DNA of 64,000 nucleotides from Alphaproteobacteria bacterium (GTDB lineage: Bacteria; Pseudomonadota; Alphaproteobacteria; RF32; CAG-239), in contig SUUX01000009.1 in NCBI GenBank assembly GCA_015062305.1, positions 1-64,000 of the forward strand. Direction: 5' to 3'. Under the pieces are notes generated by a model. It was not told the DNA's origin. It did not search any database and was given only the letters and a program-made list of their open reading frames with translations. A program made the position numbers and the translations under genes. Positions 7,876 to 17,422 of this stretch are shown here, in pieces (position 1 is the stretch's first letter; every line of letters begins with the position of its first letter).

Positions 7876-9300
7876 ATGCTACAAAATTGGTTTATATTGT
7901 TACCAGAGCTAACCTTTGCCACATTTTTACCTGTAGCATGGCTCATTAACCACTACAGAGAAACCAAAACGGCCAAAACTTTTTATACATTAAGCAAATT
8001 CTTTTTACTTTTTGCATTGTTATTCACAATCATTTTTTATAATAAGAGTGTATGGCCAACAATTTGGGAGAATAGTCGCTATACAACCTTGTTCAAAGTT
8101 TCCGTTTATCTTGTAGCATTTGTTTGGTTTTATTTATCTTCCAAATGGTTCCTCAACAAAAACCGTAGCTCTTATGTTTTTTATAATTCAGCAATATATT
8201 CTTTGTTGTTATTTGGGATTTTGTTATCTGCTCGCAACCTTTTAGTTCCAACTATATGTGTGCCGTTGTTATGTATCTTAACAGTAGTGCTTGTAATGCA
8301 ACGCTGGGACACAGAAAAAGTTTATCAAGTTGTCAAATTATATGGGGCTTTTGCCTTATTATCGGTTATATTGTTATGGGTAGGATGTTTGATTCTTAAA
8401 AAAGATATTGGTAACCTATCATATTCCGGCATCCAAGAATTTTTATCTCAAACACCATCTGTAAAGATATCCACTTACATTGCCGTCACTTTAGTATTGT
8501 CCTCTTTGTTGTTTATGTGTGGAGCTGCACCTTTTCATTTTTGGTATACAGAAATAATAGGCGTAGCCATTTTACCGGTGTGCGGATTCATAACCTTAAT
8601 CCCCCCATTTGTATATTTATCATGCCTTATCAGTCTCATGACCGGAGCATTTTCTCCTTTGGTCGAAGATTTACGTCCCTTGCTATTAAGCTTTGCTTTT
8701 GTTTCTATGGGGTTTGGAGCCATTTCTGCCAACGGCCAAACACATATTCGTCGTCTTTTTGCCTATAGCTCGGTTTACAACTTTGGTCTCATGCTTCTGG
8801 GCATCATCAGTTTTAGTTCTATTTCTGTAGTCGGGGGATTTGTCCACACAATTATATATGTTATGGCAATGGCCGGAATATATACTTCTTTTCTGGGGCT
8901 AAAAAGTAAAGGAGAATATTTATGTGAAATAAGTAGCATAAATGGTCTTTCTGAGGTCAAGCCATATATTTCTACAGCAACAGTTTTGTTTATGATATCC
9001 TTGATAGGGGTGCCACCTTTGCTTGGATTTTGGGGGCGATTGTCCCTTATTAACACATTGGTAACAGAAGAGCGCTGGTTAGATGCCGGATTATTTTTTA
9101 TTGCTCTTATTTTTATGACCAACGCTTTTTTAAGAGTCATTCGTTCTATTTATTTTGAGCCTTTACAAAACAGCTTTGATAGAACAGACAAATCTATTTA
9201 TATTTGCTTATTCATCAATTTAGTATTAGTACTCATATCTATCTTCAATCCGGCATATTTATTGCACGATGCACAAATAGTTCTAAGCGGAGTAAACTAA
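7876..9300 (+). CDS. nuoN: Divergent NADH-quinone oxidoreductase subunit N-like membrane protein
   Basis: 474 aa with about 13-14 transmembrane helices. NuoN-type features: RRLFAYSSVYNFGLMLLG in TM9-10 and GVPPLLGFWGR near TM12 (family GxPPxxGFxGK). By eye, the TM7 lysine before PFHFW is Met214 (FMCGAAPFHFW), and the conserved TM5 glutamate is not present around residues 120-130. Last of the three antiporter-like subunits. Its stop codon overlaps the birA start (TAATG), so the operon continues into birA and RNase J. No nuoA-K genes are in the window, so the rest of complex I must be elsewhere or absent. Confidence 0.72.
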   Translation: MLQNWFILLPELTFATFLPVAWLINHYRETKTAKTFYTLSKFFLLFALLFTIIFYNKSVWPTIWENSRYTTLFKVSVYLVAFVWFYLSSKWFLNKNRSSYVFYNSAIYSLLLFGILLSARNLLVPTICVPLLCILTVVLVMQRWDTEKVYQVVKLYGAFALLSVILLWVGCLILKKDIGNLSYSGIQEFLSQTPSVKISTYIAVTLVLSSLLFMCGAAPFHFWYTEIIGVAILPVCGFITLIPPFVYLSCLISLMTGAFSPLVEDLRPLLLSFAFVSMGFGAISANGQTHIRRLFAYSSVYNFGLMLLGIISFSSISVVGGFVHTIIYVMAMAGIYTSFLGLKSKGEYLCEISSINGLSEVKPYISTATVLFMISLIGVPPLLGFWGRLSLINTLVTEERWLDAGLFFIALIFMTNAFLRVIRSIYFEPLQNSFDRTDKSIYICLFINLVLVLISIFNPAYLLHDAQIVLSGVN

Positions 9301-10025
9301 TGCAAATAAAAGAATGGTTTTGGCAAGAAGTCCCAAGCACAACTAGTACAAATGATGATGCCATAGAGTTAAGTGCTTATACTCCATATACACAATTTAT
9401 TATCAGCGCACAAGAACAAACCAAAGGAAGAGGGCGATTGGGACGCATTTGGCATAGTCACAAAGGAAATTTGTTTTTTTCTCTTGGTATCAAACAAAAA
9501 GATATAGCCTTAAACCACTGGCCATTTTTAAGCTCTTTGGCTTTGGCACAAAGCATTTTGCATTTATCACCATCTTCAATGGTATCTTTAAAATGGCCCA
9601 ATGATGTTTTATTGCAAGGGCATAAAGTGTCGGGAATTTTGTTGGAACAAGGTCAAAACAACTACACAATCGTAGGTATCGGAATAAATATTGTATCATC
9701 ACCCTCCGCAACAGAAGACTTTTCATATTCTGTTACCAGTTTGCGCCAATGTGGAATAGAAGTAAAAACCGAAACTTTTTTGCAAATATTTATTGATAAT
9801 TTAGATAAATTGATGTTTTTATATCAACACCAAGGTTTTGACATCATCAGAGACAAGTGGATGTCATTGGCGACCCATCTCAATCAAAATATAAGCATAA
9901 ATACACCAAAGGGTAAATTGGACGGTATATTCAAGGGGATAGCCACAGATGGCGCGTTAATACTCTCACAGCAAGGGCAGTCCATGTCAATATATGCAGG
10001 TGACGTTTTTGAAAAGAGGAAATAA
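9300..10025 (+). CDS. birA: Biotin-[acetyl-CoA-carboxylase] ligase
   Basis: 241 aa. Attaches biotin to the carrier protein of acetyl-CoA carboxylase through biotinyl-AMP. Motifs: GRGRLGR at 43-49 (biotinyl-AMP loop), KWPND at 98-102 and GILLE just after. There is no N-terminal helix-turn-helix, so it is the monofunctional type without repressor activity, the normal state in alphaproteobacteria. The chosen ATG overlaps the nuoN stop; a longer in-frame version starting inside nuoN is very unlikely. Its own stop overlaps the RNase J start (TAATG), indicating translational coupling. Confidence 0.93.
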   Translation: MQIKEWFWQEVPSTTSTNDDAIELSAYTPYTQFIISAQEQTKGRGRLGRIWHSHKGNLFFSLGIKQKDIALNHWPFLSSLALAQSILHLSPSSMVSLKWPNDVLLQGHKVSGILLEQGQNNYTIVGIGINIVSSPSATEDFSYSVTSLRQCGIEVKTETFLQIFIDNLDKLMFLYQHQGFDIIRDKWMSLATHLNQNISINTPKGKLDGIFKGIATDGALILSQQGQSMSIYAGDVFEKRK

Positions 10026-11716
10026 TGGAACAAGAAAATAACAATAATCAATTATCCAGTTTCAACCAACAAGGTATCTATTTTGTATCTCTGGGTGGAG
10101 CCGAAGAAGTCGGTTTTAATATGTACGCATATATCGTCAATGGCAAGATTATAGTTGTTGATTGCGGTTACGGTTTTCTTAATGATGATTTTCCCGGAAT
10201 TGAACTTGGCTTACCCGATGCTTCATTTTTAGAAAATTATCAAGACTGTATAGAGGGATTGTTTATTACGCATGCTCACGAAGACCATTTTGGAGCAATC
10301 GCACACATATGGCCCAAATTGCAATGTCCGATATATGCCACAGAGTTTACCGCCGGTCATATTCACCGTCGTTTGGCAGAATATAAATTAGATTCTATTG
10401 CCAAGATTCATATTGTCAAACCATCAGATCGCATCAAGTTAGATAATTTTGAGGTTGAGTTTGCTTCTATAGTCCATTCCACTCCACAAAGTGTCGGGCT
10501 TATTATTCGCACCGTTTATGGCAATATTGTTCATGCGACAGACTGGCGTTTTGATGATGGATCTCACCATATGTTGCCAACAGACTTTTCAGCTTTTGAA
10601 CAAGTGGCTCAAGAAGGAGTAGCACTATATGTTGGCGATTCTACCAATATGAGCACATCAACAGATGAACCAACCGAGATGGAGGTTCGCCAAAGTTTAC
10701 TCAAATTGGTTCCTACTTTTCAAAATACCCTGGTTGCAACTTGTTTTGCTTCCAATATTATGCGCATGGAGAGTCTTCTTTTGGCAGCAGATGCGGCAGG
10801 TCGCACTCCGGTTATTGCCGGTATGAGTTTGCTCCAGAATCTGGAAATAGCCAAAGAATGTGGCTACCTAAAAGATTGTCCACCTTATGTTGAGGCTAAA
10901 GATGCTGTCGATATACCTCTTGATAAAATATTATATATTTGCGCCGGTTCTCAGGGAAACTATCGCAGTTCTCTCACTCGTATTGTCAATGGAGAGAACA
11001 AAGAAATCCAATTAGGGGATGGTGATGCTATTATTTTTTCTTCCAAGATTATTCCCGGTAACGAGGAAAAAATAGAACGTATGCAAGAAAAACTCAGAGA
11101 CGCAGGAGTAGATGTAATATCTACCGAAGATTACCTTGTTCATGCTTCTGGTCATGCTAATCCGGAGCAAATTTTGCAAATGTACCAATTGCTCAAACCT
11201 CAGGTGGTGCTTCCTGTTCATGGAGACAAGCGCAGTATTCGTCGCCAAAAACGCTTGGCGCTGGAGCATGGCATTCAAAATGTGCTAATCGCCCGCAACG
11301 GAGAAGTCGTGCTTTTTAATCAGGGCAATGCAAACATCTCTTCTGTCGTGCCAACCGGCATGTTGGGAGTGGACCGTAAACAACTTACGGATTTGTCATC
11401 TCAACTCATTAAAAACCGCAAACGCATAGCCTATAATTGCAGTTTGTTCATCAGCGTTGTGTTCAACCACAATTGGCAACTTGAAGACTTGCAAATATCA
11501 TCTATTGATATTTTGGAAGAAAACGCTTTTGCCGATTTACGAGATACCATTATTGTAGAGATGCAACAAGAAATTCCGGAGCTTCTCGTCAAACACGATT
11601 ACCGAGAGCCACAAGTAAAAGAGTTTTTGAGCGCCAAAATTCGTAAGAAAATATACAACGCAACAGATATAAAACCTGTTGTTACCTTGCATTTTTTCCG
11701 CCGTTCATCTGAATAA
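10025..11716 (+). CDS. rnj: Ribonuclease J
   Basis: 563 aa, full length. Metallo-beta-lactamase/beta-CASP ribonuclease with 5'-to-3' exo- and endonuclease activity in RNA maturation and decay. The zinc motif THAHEDH gives H83, H85, D87 and H88; further ligands are in VHSTPQS and in the ASGHAN and PVHGDKR motifs of the beta-CASP/C-terminal part. The position directly after birA is a familiar alphaproteobacterial arrangement. It ends 1 base before the convergent histidine kinase gene. An RNase E gene also lies in this window, so the cell appears to have both decay enzymes. Confidence 0.95.
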   Translation: MEQENNNNQLSSFNQQGIYFVSLGGAEEVGFNMYAYIVNGKIIVVDCGYGFLNDDFPGIELGLPDASFLENYQDCIEGLFITHAHEDHFGAIAHIWPKLQCPIYATEFTAGHIHRRLAEYKLDSIAKIHIVKPSDRIKLDNFEVEFASIVHSTPQSVGLIIRTVYGNIVHATDWRFDDGSHHMLPTDFSAFEQVAQEGVALYVGDSTNMSTSTDEPTEMEVRQSLLKLVPTFQNTLVATCFASNIMRMESLLLAADAAGRTPVIAGMSLLQNLEIAKECGYLKDCPPYVEAKDAVDIPLDKILYICAGSQGNYRSSLTRIVNGENKEIQLGDGDAIIFSSKIIPGNEEKIERMQEKLRDAGVDVISTEDYLVHASGHANPEQILQMYQLLKPQVVLPVHGDKRSIRRQKRLALEHGIQNVLIARNGEVVLFNQGNANISSVVPTGMLGVDRKQLTDLSSQLIKNRKRIAYNCSLFISVVFNHNWQLEDLQISSIDILEENAFADLRDTIIVEMQQEIPELLVKHDYREPQVKEFLSAKIRKKIYNATDIKPVVTLHFFRRSSE

Positions 11717-11717
11717 T

Positions 11718-13145
11718 TTATTCACTGACTACCAGGGGCAAATAAACTGTAAAAGTGGTTCCTTTATATGCTGTAGAGCTAACAGTAAGGTTGCCCAAAT
11801 GACGCAATATAATATGCTTTGTAATAGCCAATCCCAGTCCGGTTCCTTTTATATTTAAATCTTTGTGTTCCTGCATTCTATAAAAGCGTTCAGTCAGTCT
11901 AGCCAAGTCTTCCGGTTCAATTTTGGGTCCTTTGTTATTAACAGATATTGCAATTGCTTGTCCGTTTGCAGTCTTAAATGTTTTGGAGCTTGGAATTTTT
12001 TCAACCTTCTTCATGCTAATAGTCACACAGCTGGCTGCCACACCATATTTGATAGCATTGTCCGTCAAATTTTGTATCACTTGTTTTATTTGCGCCTTAT
12101 CACCTCGAACCAAAGGCAAGTTTTTTTCACAATCTATTTCTATTTTAATTTCTCTTAGCAAAGCCTTTGCTTCCAAAGATTTTTTTACTTCTTCTGCAAT
12201 TGGTTCCACATCAACAGCTTCTTGAGGTTGTTGATCTTGATTCATCTCAATTTTAGATAATGACAACAAATTTTCAATCAAGGCAGACATATATTCAGCT
12301 TGTTCTCCCATGATTTTCAAAAACTTATCTTGAGCCTCTTTATCATTCTTTGCCGTTGTTTGCAAAGTTTCAATAAAACCTGATATTATTGAAAGAGGAG
12401 TTCTAAGCTCATGGCTTGCATTTGCCACAAAGTCAGATTGCATTTTTTCTATTTTCATAGATTTCGTCATATCATAAATAGATACCACAGCCACAGCTTT
12501 TCCTTTTGATAGCCAAGGCAATTGTTTTATGTGTGCATACATTTTGCGTTCCAACGGTTTATGTACATAGAACACCAAATTTTCTGATTGTGTTTCTTGG
12601 TCTAACACTCTCTGCACTGCATTAATAAAATTGTTTGAGCTAAACAATTTATCAATATTTTTGTTGGTTATGTTTTTGCCAAAAGTCTTTCTGGCCGAAA
12701 GGTTTGCTCCTGATATATTACCATATTTATCCAACATCATAATAGGGTCCGGCAGGCTGTCCAATACAGCAGTGTCAGAAATGGTTTGAGCTTCCAATTC
12801 ATCTGTTTTTTCCGCCCAAAATTTATGCATGGCGTTAACTGCCTCAACAATTTCCTTGGCTTCTTTTTCAGATAATTTCATCTGGATGTTGTCAAAATCT
12901 TCTCCTTGCGCCATTGTTGCAATATATTTTTTGATTTGTTGGAGTTCTGCCGTTAGCGGAAACAACCAAATTATATTAAACAATACCACCATAGCCAAAG
13001 ATATAATGGCCAGCCATGGATCAACCAGTCTAAAAGCTGCCAATACTATAAAAACCAAAGCAGTAGGAAGGCTCAATGCCAAAACTTTTGCGGCAAAATT
13101 AGAATTTTTTTCTATTCCCAAAGATTTTCTTGCTTGCTCAAACAT
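11718..13145 (-). CDS. PAS-domain sensor histidine kinase, PhoR-like
   Basis: 475 aa. Two transmembrane helices (about 20-40 and 43-63) with almost no loop between them, a linker, a PAS-like domain (about 125-225, DSLPDPIMMLDKYGNISGAN), then HisKA with the phosphoacceptor H245 in ASHELRTPL and a HATPase_c domain (N box NLTDNAIKYG, GTGLGLAI). Layout matches PhoR-type phosphate sensors, which sense through PhoU/PstB rather than a periplasmic domain, but no pst, phoU or phoB genes are nearby, so the signal is not established. No response regulator adjoins it. Divergent from mutS with ~95 bases between. Confidence 0.85.
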   Translation of the reverse strand: MFEQARKSLGIEKNSNFAAKVLALSLPTALVFIVLAAFRLVDPWLAIISLAMVVLFNIIWLFPLTAELQQIKKYIATMAQGEDFDNIQMKLSEKEAKEIVEAVNAMHKFWAEKTDELEAQTISDTAVLDSLPDPIMMLDKYGNISGANLSARKTFGKNITNKNIDKLFSSNNFINAVQRVLDQETQSENLVFYVHKPLERKMYAHIKQLPWLSKGKAVAVVSIYDMTKSMKIEKMQSDFVANASHELRTPLSIISGFIETLQTTAKNDKEAQDKFLKIMGEQAEYMSALIENLLSLSKIEMNQDQQPQEAVDVEPIAEEVKKSLEAKALLREIKIEIDCEKNLPLVRGDKAQIKQVIQNLTDNAIKYGVAASCVTISMKKVEKIPSSKTFKTANGQAIAISVNNKGPKIEPEDLARLTERFYRMQEHKDLNIKGTGLGLAITKHIILRHLGNLTVSSTAYKGTTFTVYLPLVVSE

Positions 13146-13240
13146 AAATGCTGTCCTATATTATGCAAAAAGTACTAGACCACCAATTTTAAACATACTA
13201 ATATATAACAAGTTTAAAAACATTAAATATCTGAAAATAA

Positions 13241-15895
13241 ATGACTGAAAACTCAAACAACCTAACGCCCCTAATGGCGCAATACCTTCAAATAAAAAGC
13301 GAGCATCAAGATTACTTGCTGTTCTACCGTATGGGCGATTTTTATGAGCTTTTTTTCCAAGATGCTGTAGAAGCATCTAAGGCTTTAGATATAGCACTTA
13401 CCAAAAGGGGCAAATGTGAGGGCGAAGATATCCCCATGTGTGGTGTTCCATTCCATGCTTATGAGAGTTATCTTGCTCGCCTCATCAGACAAGGTTATAA
13501 AGTTGCCATTTGTGAACAGGTAGAAGACCCCAAAGAGGCCAAAAAGAGGGGATATAAAGCAATTGTCAAAAGAGAGGTTATTCGTCTTGTTACAGCCGGA
13601 ACCCTCACCGAAGAGCCATTGTTAGATGCCAAAAAGAACAACTTTTTGCTGTCTCTGGCCAAGACTTCAGATAAATTAGGCCTTTCTTGGTTAGATATTT
13701 CTACCGGAGATTTCTTTTTGCAAGAATATGGCATCAGAGGCAAAGATGAAGCTGTTATCCTTTCTGGCATTTTGTCCCGCCTCAATCCTGTTGAAATAAT
13801 CGTATCAGATACATACTTGCAAAATAGCGCTGTTTTTAACGTGCTTAACAATTGTCGAGAATTGCTGTCTGTGTTGCCTCAAGCAAGGTTTAATAGTGAA
13901 AACGCAACCCTGCGGCTCCAAAATATATTCAAAGTAGATACTCTTGATGCATTTGGTTGCTTTAGCCGAGCAGAGATATCTGCGGCCGGTGTCTTGTTGG
14001 ACTATGTAGAAACCACACAAAAGGGCAAAATACCTCTCATCAAGCATCCTCAAAAAGTTTCCGAAAGCCAAATAATGGAGATAGATTCTGCCACCAGACG
14101 CTCGCTGGAACTTATCGATTCTCTGAGTGGAGACAAATCATCATCTCTTCTTGGAGTGTTGGATAAAACAGTCACCGGCTCCGGAGGCAGACTTTTAGCT
14201 TCTCGTATCTCCAATCCGCTCAAAGACGTTGAAGCCATCAATGCCCGATTAGATGTCGTTGAGTTTTTCTGTTCTTTTCATAATTTACGCCAAGATATCA
14301 GAGCGTTGCTAAAATCTTGTCCTGATATTGAAAGGGCCGTTTCCAGATTGAGCCTTGGTCGTGGAGGCCCCAGAGATTTGGCCAATATTAAAGGTGGTCT
14401 GGAAGTTGTTCCTGCTCTACGCAATTTGCTATATGCTAGTGGCTCCGGCCAACCAGACGCCCTAAATCCCATCATATCATCTTTAGGGGAGCATAGCTCT
14501 TTGGTTGCCGATTTGTCTTCGGCTTTGGCAGAAGACCTACCATTACTTGCCAGAGATGGCGGCTTTATTCGAGAAGGCTATTCTGCCGCTCTGGATGAAA
14601 TACGCCTCATCAAAAACGACAGTCACAAATTAATTGTAGAACTGCAGAGCAAATACGCCGAGCAAACAGGTATTGGCAACCTCAAAATCAAATTCAACAA
14701 CGTTATTGGCTACTTCATAGAGGTTCAAAGCAAATTTGCTCCCCAAATGCTAGAAGACAAAAACTTCATTCATCGACAGTCAGTCCTAAACGCAGCACGT
14801 TTTACCACGGTTGAACTCAGTGAGCTGGAAGATAAAATCAGAGGCGCATCAGACAAAGCTCTGGCACTCGAGTTGGAAATTTTCGACCGCCTGGTCAAAG
14901 ATATTTTGCTTTATTCTGATGATATCCTAAAAACAGCTCAATCTTATGCCAAATTAGATGTTGCATCTGCATTGGCAGAGCTTGCTGTGGAGCGCAATTA
15001 CTGTCGTCCCCGCATAGACAACAGCCTTGCTTTTGACATCAAAGATGGACGTCACCCGGTTGTGGAGGCTTCTATTGCCAAGTCTGGAACAGGCAGCTTT
15101 GTCGGCAATGATTGTGATTTAGGTGGCAACTCTGGGCGTTTGTGGCTATTGACAGGTCCCAATATGGCAGGTAAATCCACATTTTTACGCCAAAATGCCA
15201 TCATTGCAATAATGGCACAGATGGGGTCTTATGTGCCATGTGCATCTGCCCACATAGGCGTAATAAATAAGTTGTTTTCTCGTGTTGGCGCCAGTGATGA
15301 CCTTGCCAAAGGACGTTCAACCTTTATGGTAGAGATGGTAGAAACCGCAGGTATTCTAAATCAGGCCGATGAGCATTCTTTTGTAATATTAGATGAGATT
15401 GGCCGAGGCACAGCCACTTTTGATGGCTTGTCTATTGCCTGGGCTGTGGTAGAGAATTTGCACGAAGTAAACAAGTGCAGGGCTTTATTTGCCACCCACT
15501 ACCATGAGCTGACAGCTTTGACAGATAAATTGCCTCAGATGAGCCTGCATTGCATGAAGATAAAAGAATTTAATGATGAGGTTATCTTCTTGCATGAGGT
15601 TATAGATGGCGCTGCCGACAGAAGCTATGGTATTCATGTTGCAAAGCTAGCCGGTTTACCAAAAACAGTCATCAAACGATCAGAACAAGTGCTGGAGCAT
15701 CTGGAGAAAAACGGTAAAGGCAACTCTATGAGCCAGTTAGCAGATGATCTGCCGCTATTTGCCGCTCTACGAGAAAAAGAAGAGCAAAAAGAAGAAGCAA
15801 ATCCTGCAATAAAAGCTCTGGAAGCAATTAACCCGGATGAACTCACTCCAAGAGAAGCTCTGGAAAAACTATACGAGTTAAAGAAGCTGTGTTAA
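13241..15895 (+). CDS. mutS: DNA mismatch repair protein MutS
   Basis: 884 aa, full length. Recognises base mismatches and starts strand-specific repair with MutL. Domain I carries the mismatch-reading FYRMGDFYELF near the N terminus (family GxFYE). The Walker A loop GPNMAGKST is at 639-647, followed by Walker B (VILDEIGRGTAT) and ATHYHEL. The C terminus ends with the helical dimerisation segment (LTPREALEKLYELKKL). Single-gene unit divergent from the histidine kinase. Intact, so there is no sign of a mutator genotype. Confidence 0.98.
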   Translation: MTENSNNLTPLMAQYLQIKSEHQDYLLFYRMGDFYELFFQDAVEASKALDIALTKRGKCEGEDIPMCGVPFHAYESYLARLIRQGYKVAICEQVEDPKEAKKRGYKAIVKREVIRLVTAGTLTEEPLLDAKKNNFLLSLAKTSDKLGLSWLDISTGDFFLQEYGIRGKDEAVILSGILSRLNPVEIIVSDTYLQNSAVFNVLNNCRELLSVLPQARFNSENATLRLQNIFKVDTLDAFGCFSRAEISAAGVLLDYVETTQKGKIPLIKHPQKVSESQIMEIDSATRRSLELIDSLSGDKSSSLLGVLDKTVTGSGGRLLASRISNPLKDVEAINARLDVVEFFCSFHNLRQDIRALLKSCPDIERAVSRLSLGRGGPRDLANIKGGLEVVPALRNLLYASGSGQPDALNPIISSLGEHSSLVADLSSALAEDLPLLARDGGFIREGYSAALDEIRLIKNDSHKLIVELQSKYAEQTGIGNLKIKFNNVIGYFIEVQSKFAPQMLEDKNFIHRQSVLNAARFTTVELSELEDKIRGASDKALALELEIFDRLVKDILLYSDDILKTAQSYAKLDVASALAELAVERNYCRPRIDNSLAFDIKDGRHPVVEASIAKSGTGSFVGNDCDLGGNSGRLWLLTGPNMAGKSTFLRQNAIIAIMAQMGSYVPCASAHIGVINKLFSRVGASDDLAKGRSTFMVEMVETAGILNQADEHSFVILDEIGRGTATFDGLSIAWAVVENLHEVNKCRALFATHYHELTALTDKLPQMSLHCMKIKEFNDEVIFLHEVIDGAADRSYGIHVAKLAGLPKTVIKRSEQVLEHLEKNGKGNSMSQLADDLPLFAALREKEEQKEEANPAIKALEAINPDELTPREALEKLYELKKLC

Positions 15896-15914
15896 ATACA
15901 CAGCTTCCATTTAA

Positions 15915-17165
15915 TTAATAGGACTTACTTTGTCGTTGGTTGTTGGGTGTGATTGTCGTTTGTGTGGTTACTCGTTTTTGTTCTTGCGGCATTGTTCCAC
16001 GTAGCTGGCCGATTTTTGTTATTCCATGCTTCTCTCCCGCAGGAACTCCTGTCAATTCTGCCATTCGTGCTTGCGCTGGCTTCACAATCACCTTATCTCT
16101 TACTATAGACAGCTTCTCTTCTATATTTTGTTGCATCCTTTCCGGTTTGTTAGTGTCATAGAGAACCTTATCAGCACTTTCAGATTTTTCTTGAGCTTCT
16201 ATATGATTGTTAGTTGCTTTTCTATATAGTTTTTCTATTTTGGATAATGCATCCTGTTCTAATACATTTCCACCATACCTTTTAAAGCCTTCAATCGCTA
16301 TAGGATTACTTGCTAAGCTAGCTACTCTATCATTAAATGTTTTTACCGTAGCATTTATCCAATCTTGTTTATCTTTTTCCTTTCTTTTGCCGAAAATAGA
16401 TTTCCAAAAAGGTTTTTTAGGGGTAGGTAGGTTCAGCTTAAATTCTCTGCTTTCGCCTTCCTTGAAATCATTATTGACAACTTTTTGGATGTGTTTTTGC
16501 ATTGCCGACAATATTTTTTCTGTCTCATTGTTATCTATAAGAAGTCCATCCCGCACCCAACCGGCAACATCTTGCAACTCTTTAATATGATTTTTTGCTT
16601 GAGCATATTGATAACGAATCTCACCAGCGTTTTTTGTTGCATTATCCTTTCGTGTCTTGTCCCATTCTGCATGCCTCACATTGCCTTCATTGGGTTTAAT
16701 CCTTGTATCACGATGCCATGTTGCATATTCTTTTCCGAGTTTAAAAAACTCTCGTGCCAATGACGTAGAAGCAAGATTAGTGTTGTCCACAGCTGACAAA
16801 CCTTGTTCTAGCGCACAAATATATGCTTCATTATCTGCGCGCATTGTTTCTTTATTTTGCTGACCTAGTATATGCGTTGCAAAGACCAACTTCACTTCTT
16901 TATTGGTGGGGGTTCGAGCACCAAAATAGTTTGATTCAGAAAAACAATCTGCATATTTTTCAAAAAACTTATCTCCCATTGTTTCAATAAGTTTTTTTGC
17001 AAAAGAAACACCTTTATCTTCATCACTATACTCGTGATATGATAAGAGTAAATTGTAATCACTTCTGTAGAGTTTTTCAAAATCTCTGTTTTGCAATTTG
17101 TCTTCTATTTCTTTTATTTTTTTGAGTGTTTCCGGCTCATGTAATATATATGGCACACTAGACAT
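15915..17165 (-). CDS. Large hydrophilic, mostly helical protein of unknown function
   Basis: 416 aa from the ATG at 17165, chosen over an in-frame ATG 24 bases upstream because GGGAG lies 9 bases before it. No signal peptide or membrane helix. The sequence is highly charged and rich in predicted helix, with likely coiled coil in the middle (about 170-260 and 300-350) and a basic, Gln/Thr-rich disordered tail. I do not recognise any domain. The style resembles lineage-specific accessory or effector-like proteins of host-associated alphaproteobacteria, and it recalls the broken gene at 30509-31666 in composition only. It is transcribed alone, convergent with mutS. Confidence 0.6.
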   Translation of the reverse strand: MSSVPYILHEPETLKKIKEIEDKLQNRDFEKLYRSDYNLLLSYHEYSDEDKGVSFAKKLIETMGDKFFEKYADCFSESNYFGARTPTNKEVKLVFATHILGQQNKETMRADNEAYICALEQGLSAVDNTNLASTSLAREFFKLGKEYATWHRDTRIKPNEGNVRHAEWDKTRKDNATKNAGEIRYQYAQAKNHIKELQDVAGWVRDGLLIDNNETEKILSAMQKHIQKVVNNDFKEGESREFKLNLPTPKKPFWKSIFGKRKEKDKQDWINATVKTFNDRVASLASNPIAIEGFKRYGGNVLEQDALSKIEKLYRKATNNHIEAQEKSESADKVLYDTNKPERMQQNIEEKLSIVRDKVIVKPAQARMAELTGVPAGEKHGITKIGQLRGTMPQEQKRVTTQTTITPNNQRQSKSY

Positions 17166-17235
17166 GGTAATTCTCCCAATTTTAATCATTATTAATATGA
17201 TAATACCATATAATTAACATATTGTAAATATGTGA

Positions 17236-17263
17236 TTGACAATGTTTGGCAAAATGTTGTCAA
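17236..17263. promoter_or_regulatory. Inverted repeat upstream of the 15915-17165 gene
   Basis: TTGACAA at 17236-17242 and TTGTCAA at 17257-17263 form a 7-bp dyad about 70 bases upstream of the minus-strand gene. Each arm contains a TTGACA -35-like hexamer, so it could be a promoter element or an operator. No -10 was firmly placed. Confidence 0.3.
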
Positions 17264-17351
17264 ATTAGCAAATCTTAGTAAAAACAATGCATTAACAAAA
17301 GGTATTATTTTACCGCTGTTTAAGATATTGAAAAATAATGAAATTTTTTTA

Positions 17352-17379
17352 TTGACAATGCATTTTTTTTAAGTATATT
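17352..17379 (+). promoter_or_regulatory. Promoter of rplM-rpsI
   Basis: TTGACA (17352-17357), 16-base spacer, TATATT (17374-17379), ending 43 bases before rplM. The consensus -35 in an AT-rich tract fits strong ribosomal expression. Confidence 0.75.
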
Positions 17380-17422
17380 CAACAACGAATAATTTAACTA
17401 TCTTTTATAAGAGAGAAAACAC

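Noticed and set aside
9204..9299. Longer birA start inside nuoN
   Set aside because: The ATG overlapping the nuoN stop gives a standard BirA N terminus; the extension has no homology.
4807..9300. Mrp-type Na+/H+ antiporter or hydrogenase-4 operon
   Set aside because: Other required subunits are missing, and gene order with birA and RNase J points to nuoL-M-N.
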